Under the pieces are notes generated by a model that ran no database searches, had not been told where the DNA came from, and was given only the letters and a program-made list of their open reading frames with translations. From positions 1-22,123 of the forward strand of contig CAJUNQ010000029.1 of assembly GCA_910587835.1 (NCBI GenBank): 22,123 nucleotides of DNA, in the 5' to 3' direction. Position numbers and translations under genes: made by a program. Origin of the DNA: an uncultured Oscillospiraceae bacterium (GTDB taxonomy: Bacteria; Bacillota; Clostridia; Oscillospirales; Acutalibacteraceae). Position 1 is the first letter of the stretch. Every line of letters begins with the position of its first letter. Shown here in pieces: positions 6,520 through 13,582 of this stretch.

Positions 6520-7104
6520 ATGGCACTGACCAGGAAATTCTTGAAAGCAATGGGCATTGACGAGGAAAAGGTGGAGCAGATTGTAGAGGCCCACAGCGAG
6601 ACCGTCAACGGCCTGAAGGATCAGCTTGCAGGCCTCAGGGCCGACGCGGAGAAGCTGCCGGACGTTCAAAAGGAGCTGGACGCCCTGAAAGCGGCGGGAG
6701 ACGGAGGCTTTGAGGAGAAGTACCAGGCGGAGCACAGGGCCTTTGAGGAATATAAGTCCCAGGTCTCTGCCAAAGAGCGCAAAACCGCCCAGGAAGCGGC
6801 GGCAAGAGGCTATTTCCAGTCAAAAAACATCACCGGCAAGGCCCTGGAAATCGCCATGCGGGGAAGCGCAGGGGAAATATCGGCGCTGGAATTGGAGGAC
6901 GGGAAGATCAAGGACCCCGCTGCTCTGGACGCCCTCATAAACGGGGACTTTTCCGCGCTGGTGGGTCAGACTGTGACCCAGGGGGCGGACACCCCTACCC
7001 CGCCCGCCGGAGGCACGGGGGGAGGGGACAGCGTCAATCCCCGCGCCGCGCAGCTCTACACGGCTTACCACAGTAATCTTTACGGCGAAACCAAAAAGGA
7101 GTGA
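6520..7104 (+). CDS. Capsid scaffold protein
   Basis: 194 aa. The N-terminal two-thirds is acidic and coiled-coil rich (about residues 18-90: EKVEQIVEAHSETVNGLKDQ, then KLPDVQKELDALKAAGD). The middle has AARGYFQSKNITGKALEIAM, typical of Firmicute phage scaffolds. The C-terminus is a Gly/Pro/Thr linker (PTPPAGGTGGG) and a short tail. Scaffolds guide capsid protein assembly and leave before DNA packaging. Its place just before the decoration and capsid genes fits. ATG at 6520 follows AAAAGGAG by 9 nt. It is the first gene after the leader with promoter and terminator, so it is the gene most directly affected by any attenuation. Confidence 0.85.
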   Translation: MALTRKFLKAMGIDEEKVEQIVEAHSETVNGLKDQLAGLRADAEKLPDVQKELDALKAAGDGGFEEKYQAEHRAFEEYKSQVSAKERKTAQEAAARGYFQSKNITGKALEIAMRGSAGEISALELEDGKIKDPAALDALINGDFSALVGQTVTQGADTPTPPAGGTGGGDSVNPRAAQLYTAYHSNLYGETKKE

Positions 7105-7110
7105 CAAATC

Positions 7111-7470
7111 ATGTCGTTTACAGACCACAGCCAGCAGGGCCGGTGCTTTGCCCCGGGCTGGTTTCTGGCAAATAATGAGAACTGCACCCGGGAAACCCGG
7201 CAGATGGCCCAGGCTGGGGCCGCCGCTGGCGTAAACGGGGGCAAGTATGTGAAAATGGGGACCGTTTACCCTGCCAACGACGCTACTGCGGAGGGAATTG
7301 TCTACGAAGATGTGGACGTTTCCGCCGGCGATATGCCCGGCAGTGTGGTGACAAGGGGCGAGATTTATGAGGACCGTCTGCCTGTGCAGTTGGCTGAGGC
7401 GGCAAAAACCGCCCTCACAGGCAAGGGATTTATTTTTAAAACCGCCCGCGCCGCTTCCCGGCCCTACTGA
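7111..7470 (+). CDS. Head decoration protein (lambda gpD-like)
   Basis: 119 aa, small and beta-rich, located immediately before the capsid gene as in lambda-like head modules with a gpE-type capsid protein. Features include an early Cys and aromatic region (GRCFAPGWFLANNENCTRET), a central VKMGTVYPANDATAEGIVYEDVD split by Gly-rich turns, and MPGSVVTRGEIYEDRLP. Decoration trimers cap the threefold axes and stabilise the filled head. I infer the family from position plus this pattern rather than from a catalytic signature. The start ATG is 6 nt after the scaffold stop. Confidence 0.75.
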   Translation: MSFTDHSQQGRCFAPGWFLANNENCTRETRQMAQAGAAAGVNGGKYVKMGTVYPANDATAEGIVYEDVDVSAGDMPGSVVTRGEIYEDRLPVQLAEAAKTALTGKGFIFKTARAASRPY

Positions 7471-7490
7471 CAAGGAGAGGAGAATAGAAA

Positions 7491-9800
7491 ATGCCTGTTT
7501 GGAAAGATCAGGTGCTGGGCTTTGTGCCGGAAGCGGACTGGCTCAGCATCCCATTTAGCCCTGTGCGGCAGAACGATCCCATTGACAGCCTGTTTTCGGA
7601 CCAGCGCACAGATAACCTGGCCGCTGCCTGGTACAGCATTTCCGCAGAATATCAGGTGCCTATGATGGCCCAGTTCCACGGCTTTGACACAGAGTCTCAG
7701 ACCACATTCCGGGCCCCTGTGGACGCACACAACATCGAAAAGGGCCTGATTAAGGTCAAGCTCAACCAGTCCGAGCGGCTGCGGGAGTTGCTTGGCTCCG
7801 GTGTGCAGGAAAACGCTCTGTACGACTATGTTCTGAAAGACGGCATGCGCCTGGCGGAGCAGGTGATTACCCGCTCGAAGGTGGCGAAAAATGAGCTGAT
7901 GGCCACCGGCAAGGTAACCATCCGGGAGAATAACCTGAACCTGACCGTCGACTATGGCGTTCCGGAGGAGCAGACCAACCTGGAGCTGGACCTTTCTCCG
8001 GAGGCGGATATTCCTGGCCAGCTGCAGGATCTGGTGGAAAAGGCCAGCGATGCCGGTGTGGCTCTGACCGGTCTGCTCACCAGCCGCCAGAATCTGACCA
8101 AAATGCGGCGCAATGCTGCCCTTCAGAAAGCAGTCAATGGTAATGTAGGGGCTGGGGCCCTGATCCGCCGGGCTGCTTTGGAGGCCTATATGGAGGACGA
8201 GCTGGGCATTGGGCGGATTATTACCAACGACCTGGTCTTTGGAGCGTCCGCCGAGATTGGGGAGGACGGCAGGCCGGTCATCTCCAAAAAGCGGTATTAT
8301 CCCGCCGGAAAGCTGTCCTTCTTTGCCGCCAATTCTATGGGCCTTATGGGTGACGGACTGTGGGGCAACCCGCCTGAGGCCACTGTGGGCGCACTGTCCA
8401 CAGGAGCCAACAGCAGCGAGCATCCCTATGTCTACATCGACCAGTGGACGGAGCACGACCCGAAGGTGCTGTGGACCAAGGCAAGCGGCCTGTTTATGCC
8501 AGTGCTGTGGGCATTGCTGAGCGCCAACCCCATTGGCGCGGTTGTTACCGTGATCGGGCTGCTGGTCGCGGGCTTCATCTACCTGTGGAACACCAGTGAG
8601 GGCTTCCGGGAGTTCTGGATTGGCCTGTGGGAGAATCTGGTGGGCGCGGTGTCTGCGGCCTGGGAGGGGATTACCGGGTTTTTCAGCGGCATCGGCAATG
8701 CTGTCAGCGACTTTTGGGGCTGGCTCACCGGCAGCGAGAAGGAAGCCCTTGACACCATGGAGAGCGACGTTAACGGTACCTGGGACAGCATTGAGGGCAG
8801 CACCACCGAGACCTTCGGGAACATGGAGCTTGCGCTGAGCGGGTCTTTTGACAGCATGACAGCAGCGGCAGGCACAGCCACCGGAGAGATCAGCGGGTCG
8901 GTTGACACTGCATGGACCAGCGCGGCCCTGAGTACAGACCAGAATTGGGGCGGCATGGAGAGCCAGGTGGTGGGGGCTCTGGGCAGTATGAGCAGCGTTA
9001 CCCAGACTGCCACCGCTGCCATGGGCGGAGCCATTGACCAGACTTGGACCAACGCCAGCGCAAGCACGGAGCTGAATTGGCTGGGGATGGAGGGACAGGT
9101 CACAGGTTCTTTGGAGGGCATGACCCTGGCCGCAGATGGGGCAGGGACAGATATTTTCTCATCCATTGACACCTCATGGACCGACGCCAACACCAGCACC
9201 GACCTGAACTGGGAGCAGATGGTTGCCACAACCGGGCTCAAGTCAGACGCGGCTGTTACTGCCGTAGACACCAACTTTTCCCGGATGGAAAACACGGTGA
9301 TGGACAACCTGAACGCGGCAAAAGGCTCCGCTATGGGGCAGGACTGGACCTCGGTAGGCATTAACATTGTGGACGGTATGTCCTACGGGGTTCGCCAGAG
9401 GGCCCAGGAGCTGGCAGGCAGCGTGGCAAACGCGGCCATCGGAGCCCTCAACGCCGCCAGGTCCGCACTGGATATCAATTCTCCTTCCAAAAAGTCGGAA
9501 TGGCTCTTTGAGATGGTCATGCGCGGCGGCGTGGTGGGTGTGGAGAAAAACGCACACCTTCTCACTGGCGCTATGGAGGATGTGAGCGCCGGCCTTTTGG
9601 ACGCTCTGCGCCCGGGCCGGGAGGCATTGGACTTTTCTGCCCGGCCCTTGCAGGTGAAGGCCTGGAACAACGCCCCTGCCCCTGAGCAGAGCCGGGGCGG
9701 GGACACCTACAACTTCTATTCGCCCAAGGCCCTGGACCCGGTGTCGGCGGCCAGGGAGCTGAAAAAAGCCCGCCAGCAAATGGCCTTGAACTATGTGTAA
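7491..9800 (+). CDS. In-frame chimera: major capsid protein (gpE type) fused to tape measure C-terminal half
   Basis: 769 aa in one uninterrupted frame. Residues 1 to about 338 are a phage major capsid protein of the lambda gpE family, nearly complete: they include DNLAAAWYSISAEYQVPMMA, an EKGLIKVKLNQ stretch and the usual end ASGLFMPVL, where an aromatic/NPxSL tail would be expected. From about residue 339 the sequence becomes the middle and end of a tape measure protein: a hydrophobic ANPIGAVVTVIGLLVAGFIY helix, LWNTSEGFREFW, 44-aa Trp repeats, the closing DINSPSKKSEWLFEMVMRGG and the MEDVSAG region. The tape measure part is only about 430 aa and lacks its N-terminus. The standard genes between capsid and tape measure are absent. 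The RBS AAGGAGAGGAG is good. Either a genomic deletion or an assembly join; as it stands neither product is normal. Confidence 0.9.
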   Translation: MPVWKDQVLGFVPEADWLSIPFSPVRQNDPIDSLFSDQRTDNLAAAWYSISAEYQVPMMAQFHGFDTESQTTFRAPVDAHNIEKGLIKVKLNQSERLRELLGSGVQENALYDYVLKDGMRLAEQVITRSKVAKNELMATGKVTIRENNLNLTVDYGVPEEQTNLELDLSPEADIPGQLQDLVEKASDAGVALTGLLTSRQNLTKMRRNAALQKAVNGNVGAGALIRRAALEAYMEDELGIGRIITNDLVFGASAEIGEDGRPVISKKRYYPAGKLSFFAANSMGLMGDGLWGNPPEATVGALSTGANSSEHPYVYIDQWTEHDPKVLWTKASGLFMPVLWALLSANPIGAVVTVIGLLVAGFIYLWNTSEGFREFWIGLWENLVGAVSAAWEGITGFFSGIGNAVSDFWGWLTGSEKEALDTMESDVNGTWDSIEGSTTETFGNMELALSGSFDSMTAAAGTATGEISGSVDTAWTSAALSTDQNWGGMESQVVGALGSMSSVTQTATAAMGGAIDQTWTNASASTELNWLGMEGQVTGSLEGMTLAADGAGTDIFSSIDTSWTDANTSTDLNWEQMVATTGLKSDAAVTAVDTNFSRMENTVMDNLNAAKGSAMGQDWTSVGINIVDGMSYGVRQRAQELAGSVANAAIGALNAARSALDINSPSKKSEWLFEMVMRGGVVGVEKNAHLLTGAMEDVSAGLLDALRPGREALDFSARPLQVKAWNNAPAPEQSRGGDTYNFYSPKALDPVSAARELKKARQQMALNYV
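8769..9296 (+). repeat. Tandem 132-nt (44-aa) repeats in the tape measure part
   Basis: Units start at 8769, 8901, 9033 and 9165 with exact 132-nt spacing. Each begins with a [VI][ND]xxW core, followed at fixed offsets by ST...NW/F..ME, a V/L-G-x-L..M segment and a small-residue stretch. The second half of the fourth unit is degenerate. Regularly spaced Trp/Met repeats are characteristic of tape measure rods, whose length sets tail length. Confidence 0.85.
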
Positions 9801-9812
9801 GGGGGAGTCGGC

Positions 9813-10703
9813 TTGATTGAAGAGCTTGTCATTACCAATCTGTCGGGCCGGGGGGCTGTCGCCATGAAAAAATGGGACCCTGATGGCTATTGGCTGGGTC
9901 CGGTGGACTGGGGCTCGGTGCAGGTGCAGCACCAGACCTACCGCTATGTGAACCAGGTGGGAGAGAGCGTGACCGCCACCATACTGGGCAGCCGGGGGCT
10001 TTCGGTTAACGGCTGGGTTATGGGCGGGGGGACGGACACCCTGCAAAGCCGCTGCGATTTTCTCAACAGCTTTTTCTCCCCGGCAGAGGACTATCAGCTG
10101 GAATACCGGGGCAGGCTTCTCACCTTTCGTCCGGACGGACCCATTCAGTACGGCCACAGCCACAAGGAGAACAACCGGCTTCTGCGGAAATTCCTGCTTC
10201 AGGCCACGGCCCACTATCCTCTGTTTACGGACAAAACCGCCCAGACTGCGCCCTTTGACCAGTCCGGCAGGCTGTTCCGGTTTCCCCAGAGCTTTGGCCT
10301 CGCGGGGCCGGTGGTGTTTGGCACGGCGGACCACAGCTACAGCATGGAGATCGTCAACGCGGGGGGCTTTCAGACAGGGATTACCGCCCGGTTCCGGTTC
10401 ACCGGCACGGTAAAGGACCCCGCCATTGCCAACCGCACCACCGGCAAGCTTTTGCGGGTGCTGCGGACCTTTCAGCGGGGGGAGCAGCTGGAAATTGTCA
10501 GCCAGCCCGGCGAAAAGCGCATGACCCTTACCACAGCCAAGGGCGTCCGGGAGGATGTGCTGAAAAGCTGGGACTTTTCTACCAGCTGGGTAGAGCTGGC
10601 CCCAGGGCGCAATCTGCTGGCCCTGGAATGCCCGGACCCGGACCAGCGGGCCAATATGACGGTAACGGCGTTGTATACGCCCCTGTATCTGGAGGTGGAG
10701 TGA
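9813..10703 (+). CDS. Distal tail protein (Dit / phage tail family)
   Basis: 296 aa. The N-terminal half has the Dit-like hub pattern: an early MKKWDPDGYWLG segment, VNQVGESVTATILGSRGLSVNG, then a DTLQSRCDFLNSFFSP helix and YRGRLLTFRPDG. The C-terminal half is a beta-sandwich (galectin/CBM-like). Dit forms the hexameric ring joining tail tube to tip. The order tape measure, Dit, Gp37-like baseplate is standard. The start is TTG, with GGGGGAG 6-7 nt upstream and just after the previous stop. It ends at TGA directly followed by the GTG of the next gene. Confidence 0.85.
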   Translation: MIEELVITNLSGRGAVAMKKWDPDGYWLGPVDWGSVQVQHQTYRYVNQVGESVTATILGSRGLSVNGWVMGGGTDTLQSRCDFLNSFFSPAEDYQLEYRGRLLTFRPDGPIQYGHSHKENNRLLRKFLLQATAHYPLFTDKTAQTAPFDQSGRLFRFPQSFGLAGPVVFGTADHSYSMEIVNAGGFQTGITARFRFTGTVKDPAIANRTTGKLLRVLRTFQRGEQLEIVSQPGEKRMTLTTAKGVREDVLKSWDFSTSWVELAPGRNLLALECPDPDQRANMTVTALYTPLYLEVE

Positions 10704-11771
10704 GTGGAGCTGAAAATGGCGGTATGGTCGCCGGACTGGGAATTTTTGGGGCTTCTGGGCAAATTCCGGTCCGTGATCTGGGAGGAAAAGGCCTTTTCTC
10801 CGGGGAGCTTTTCTGTGGAGGCTCCCGCTTCGCCGGAAGCGTTGGACCTGCTGGCCCCGGACAATCTCATCTGGTTTACCGGGGAGACGGCGGGGGTGGT
10901 GGAGTGCTGGGACACTGCCGCAGACGAGACCGGCGTCTCTGTCACTGCAAAGGGGCGGCTGCTCTCCGGCCTGTTGGACCGGCGGATTCTGTGGGGGACC
11001 TACAGCCTGACCGGTACGCCCCAGGCCATTATGACCGCTCTGGTGGAGGACTGCGCGGTCAACCCCACCCGGGGAGACAGCCAGGCCAGAAGGATGCCCC
11101 GCCTTGGGCTGAGAGAGCCCCAGCAGGAGGGGGAGAGCATCCGTAAGCAAAAGACCGGGGGAAGCCTCTCCGAGGCTCTGGAAGAGCTGGGAGAGGCCGG
11201 GAACGTGGCCTTTGGGGTGGCCTTTCACCCCCAGGAGGCAGAGATGGAGTTCTGGACCCGCCGGGGAGTGGACCGAACTGTGGGGCAGACAGAGACCGAC
11301 CCGGTATTCTTCAGCGCGGAGCTGGACGATGTGCTCACATCAGAGTACGCCTACAACTCCGGAGAGGCCCGCAATGTAGCCCTGGTGGCCGGTGAGGGCG
11401 AGGGCCCCGCACGGGCCTATGTGGTGGTCCCTGAGGGGGAAGCCCCGGCGGGGGTTGGGTTCATCCCCTCGGGCAGCAGCGCCGTTTTGCTCACCTCTGA
11501 CGGGCGGGAGCTGTTGGCAAGGGCTGGCAGCGCTGCCGACGCGTCTGCGTATCTCAGCGCCTACACCGGGGCGCAGATTGACCAGGCGGTAGGGCAGGTA
11601 CTTAACGGCGGGGGCGGCGTGTCAGGGGTCAGCAGCTTTCGCGGACGCACCGGGGCGGTAGAACCCCAAAAAGGCGACTACACCGCCGGTATGGTAGGCG
11701 CGGCTACCATGAAGGAGGTCCATGCCGCCATTCAAGCCGCCATTTCCGGAGCGATAGAGGAGGCGTATTGA
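10704..11771 (+). CDS. Gp37-like tail tip/baseplate protein, N-terminal half fused to a foreign tail
   Basis: 355 aa. Residues 1 to about 250 match the first part of siphovirus ReqiPepy6 Gp37-like proteins: MELKMAVWSPDWEFLGLLGK, an SGLLDRRILWGTYSL segment, SLSEALEELGEAGNVAF, and NVALVAGEGEGPAR. In that family the chain should continue into (L)DRRELWVDARDL, but here it diverges at about residue 250 into a different tail ending with SSFRGRTGAVEPQKGDYTAG, a linker motif common at the start of fibre modules. The missing C-terminal half is found at 13187-13582. GTG start directly after the Dit stop, with GGAGGTGG upstream. The family lies between Dit and receptor-binding proteins. Confidence 0.85.
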   Translation: MELKMAVWSPDWEFLGLLGKFRSVIWEEKAFSPGSFSVEAPASPEALDLLAPDNLIWFTGETAGVVECWDTAADETGVSVTAKGRLLSGLLDRRILWGTYSLTGTPQAIMTALVEDCAVNPTRGDSQARRMPRLGLREPQQEGESIRKQKTGGSLSEALEELGEAGNVAFGVAFHPQEAEMEFWTRRGVDRTVGQTETDPVFFSAELDDVLTSEYAYNSGEARNVALVAGEGEGPARAYVVVPEGEAPAGVGFIPSGSSAVLLTSDGRELLARAGSAADASAYLSAYTGAQIDQAVGQVLNGGGGVSGVSSFRGRTGAVEPQKGDYTAGMVGAATMKEVHAAIQAAISGAIEEAY

Positions 11772-12838
11772 TGGCAGAACAGACCGGCCCGCTGAAGCTC
11801 CTTTTTAAAGACATTGCCCACTCCATCCGGCAGAAGGACGGCAGTACCGGGCTCATCCATGCCAACGACTTTCCTGCCCGGATTCTGACCATTTCCACAG
11901 GAGGAGGCGCGGGCGGGTTCGCCGTGCCCCTCACTGTCACGGTAGACCCGGGTGCGGTGGTGACTGCCGCCAACGGCAGCGAGGCGGTCTCCGGCACAGC
12001 GGGAGAGGAGGGTGTTGTGCTGCTTACCCTCACCGCGCCCGGGCTGTGGACCGTGACCGGGACGCTTGGGGATGTGGAGAAGTCCACTACTGTGGAGGTG
12101 GCGGATGGGTACAGTGCAAAGTTTAGCCTCACTTCCCGGCTGCCGGAGGGGTACATTGTCGTGGACTATATCAGCAACCCAAATCTGGGATATATCCAAG
12201 ACGCAGGGATTCCTGAAAATATTACAGGTCATACCATCGACATGCAGGCGGACTTTTCCGAATCCGGCTCCGGATCTGTAATGGGGAATGTCTATGATTA
12301 CCGGCGCAGGTCTACTGCCACTGGGTCCGCTAAATATTCCTGTACCCAAGCGGTCACTTATTTCTATAGGTACAATTCTGAACTATCTTTGTACATGAAG
12401 CAAAATTTCATATTCAACCAGACTTCCCAACCTTCTTCTAGTTTGTTGAATTATAATGTTTTTACACTGCCATCAGAAAGCGGAGTGGTGAATCAAATCC
12501 ACGCGGATTTTCCCAATCAGCTGTTCCGGGTGAACCAGGAGGAGATAGAAACCATCGAGTATACCTGGAAAAGTACGCAATACCCCTTTGCGCTTTTTGC
12601 CCGTAACAGGTACTATGCGGATTTTGGCGCAAGCGCGAGTACTACATATGGTATGAATCCTTTGAACTTCAAGCTTTACTCCTTGCGGGTAACGGAGAAC
12701 GCCACCGGCGAATTAGTGAACGACTTTGTTCCCTGCAAAAACCCGGAAGGTCTGGCGGGGCTGTATGACCTGGTGAAAGAGGCCTTTTATAGCTCTACTG
12801 TGGCGGCCAAGCCCTTTGTGGCTGGGCCGGAAATATAA
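11771..12838 (+). CDS. Tail fibre / receptor-binding protein with Ig-like and lectin-like domains
   Basis: 355 aa. Residues 1-50 form an adaptor (PLKLLFKDIAHSIRQKDG.., then ANDFPARIL) widely used by Clostridia phage fibres. Residues about 55-120 resemble an Ig-like/BIG domain (LTVTVDPGAVVTAANG, GLWTVTGTL). From about 125 (LPEGYIVVDYI) a concanavalin A-like lectin fold is suggested, closing with NFKLYSLRV and NDFVPCKNPEGLAGLYD. The middle part (about 12330-12500) is clearly AT-richer than its surroundings, suggesting an exchanged receptor-binding domain. ATG at 11771 overlaps the preceding stop by one base and follows GAGGAGG. It lies inside the segment that splits the Gp37-like gene. Confidence 0.8.
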   Translation: MAEQTGPLKLLFKDIAHSIRQKDGSTGLIHANDFPARILTISTGGGAGGFAVPLTVTVDPGAVVTAANGSEAVSGTAGEEGVVLLTLTAPGLWTVTGTLGDVEKSTTVEVADGYSAKFSLTSRLPEGYIVVDYISNPNLGYIQDAGIPENITGHTIDMQADFSESGSGSVMGNVYDYRRRSTATGSAKYSCTQAVTYFYRYNSELSLYMKQNFIFNQTSQPSSSLLNYNVFTLPSESGVVNQIHADFPNQLFRVNQEEIETIEYTWKSTQYPFALFARNRYYADFGASASTTYGMNPLNFKLYSLRVTENATGELVNDFVPCKNPEGLAGLYDLVKEAFYSSTVAAKPFVAGPEI

Positions 12839-12861
12839 AAAAAGCCGCCTGCAAAGGCGGC
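12837..12861 (-). terminator. Terminator of the coiled-coil minus-strand gene
   Basis: A 7-bp stem (GCCGCCT 12844-12850, AGGCGGC 12855-12861) with a 4-nt loop is followed in the minus direction by seven T (complement of 12837-12843). The run overlaps the stop codon of the plus-strand fibre gene. It has no T-run in the plus direction. Confidence 0.85.
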
Positions 12862-12866
12862 GGGGG

Positions 12867-13133
12867 TCAAAGCTTGGGCAGGGGGAGCTCATACACAGCG
12901 CTTACCTTGTCGGTCCACTCCACCAGAGCGTTTACAGTAACCCGGGTCTGCTCCTGGGACGCGGCAAGGGCGTCGATTTTACTGTGCAGTTTCGTGATTT
13001 CCGTCTTAACTCCGCGCATGTCAGACTTCATGTTCTGCATGTCAGACTTCATGCCCTGCATGTCAGACTTCATGTTCTGTATGTCCTGCTGCATGGCCCC
13101 CAGCATTTCCAGTATTTTATCCTCGTTATTCAT
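12867..13133 (-). CDS. Small coiled-coil protein on minus strand (moron candidate)
   Basis: 88 aa. The start MNNEDKILEMLGAMQQDI leads into uninterrupted heptads NMKSDMQ / GMKSDMQ / NMKSDMR, then VKTEITKLHSKIDALAASQE and a short tail. A long parallel coiled coil is predicted from the heptads; there is no membrane segment or catalytic motif. ATG at 13131-13133 follows GGGAGGTGG. It has its own promoter (13156-13185) and terminator (12837-12861), so it is an autonomous unit opposite to the late operon. Similar short coiled-coil proteins starting MNNEDKIL occur in Clostridia prophages, to my knowledge without assigned function. It could bind a host or phage coiled-coil partner; that is speculation. 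Confidence 0.85.
   Translation of the reverse strand: MNNEDKILEMLGAMQQDIQNMKSDMQGMKSDMQNMKSDMRGVKTEITKLHSKIDALAASQEQTRVTVNALVEWTDKVSAVYELPLPKL
13021..13083 (-). repeat. Three 21-nt tandem repeats encoding heptads
   Basis: Three consecutive 21-nt units (13021-13041, 13042-13062, 13063-13083) differ at only a few bases and encode the (N/G)MKSDM(Q/R) heptads. Such in-frame repeats can expand or contract without breaking the frame. Confidence 0.85.
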
Positions 13134-13155
13134 TCGGCCACCTCCCTCTGTCCGT

Positions 13156-13185
13156 ATTATATCGCAAAGAAAGCAGGGATGTCAA
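13156..13185 (-). promoter_or_regulatory. Promoter of the coiled-coil gene
   Basis: On the minus strand, TTGACA (13180-13185), an 18-bp spacer and TATAAT (13156-13161). It sits at the very edge of the resumed Gp37-like gene, whose ATG begins at 13187. Confidence 0.82.
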
Positions 13186-13186
13186 C

Positions 13187-13582
13187 ATGAAAAAAGAGAG
13201 CAGGCTGTCCGGCCTCTCCCGCCGGGAGCTGTGGGTGGACGCCCGGGACCTGCAGAGCGCGGATGAGGCCGGAGAGGCCCTGAGCCCGGAGGAATATAAG
13301 GCCGCCCTTTCCACCCGGGGCCGGGAGAGACTGGCGGAGTGTCCTGTGGCCCAGAGCTTTTCCGCAGTGGTGCGCACCACTGGCGCTGCTTTTGCCTATG
13401 GGAAGGATTTCTTTCTGGGGGACACGATTACAGTGCGGGACGAGCGGCTGGGGGTAACGGTGGACGCGGTGGTTGCCGCCGCCCAGCATGGAGTAACCGG
13501 ACAGGGAGAGACCCTGGAACTGACCCTGGGCTTTCCCCAACCGGGTATATTTGAAAGGCTCAGCCGAAAGGAGGACAAATAA
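13187..13582 (+). CDS. Gp37-like tail tip/baseplate protein, C-terminal half
   Basis: 131 aa. From residue 9 it matches the second half of ReqiPepy6 Gp37-like proteins: GLSRRELWVDARDLQ, then LSTRGRERLAECPVAQSF, FLGDTITVRDERLGVTVDA and the ending FERLSRK. It starts exactly where the 10704-11771 protein leaves the family, so the two are halves of one ancestral gene separated by about 1.75 kb. ATG at 13187 is the only convenient start; the RBS is weak (AGGG about 9 nt upstream). Its stop overlaps the next ATG (TAATG). If both halves are made they might associate; otherwise the tail tip is defective. Confidence 0.83.
   Translation: MKKESRLSGLSRRELWVDARDLQSADEAGEALSPEEYKAALSTRGRERLAECPVAQSFSAVVRTTGAAFAYGKDFFLGDTITVRDERLGVTVDAVVAAAQHGVTGQGETLELTLGFPQPGIFERLSRKEDK

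Noticed and set aside
8466..8510. Direct repeat GTGCTGTGG as proof of a recombination site
   Set aside because: Both copies flank the end of the capsid part rather than the presumed deletion ends, and a 9-mer is common by chance; noted only as context.
9243..11228. 661-codon minus-strand open frame
   Set aside because: It lies opposite the tape measure, Dit and Gp37-like genes, is rich in Pro/Gly/Gln/Arg and has no start signal.
11454..13210. Intein or self-splicing intron as the cause of the split Gp37-like gene
   Set aside because: The insert holds a complete fibre gene and an oppositely oriented gene with its own signals, the frame is closed on both sides, and no splice-junction residues or endonuclease motif were seen.
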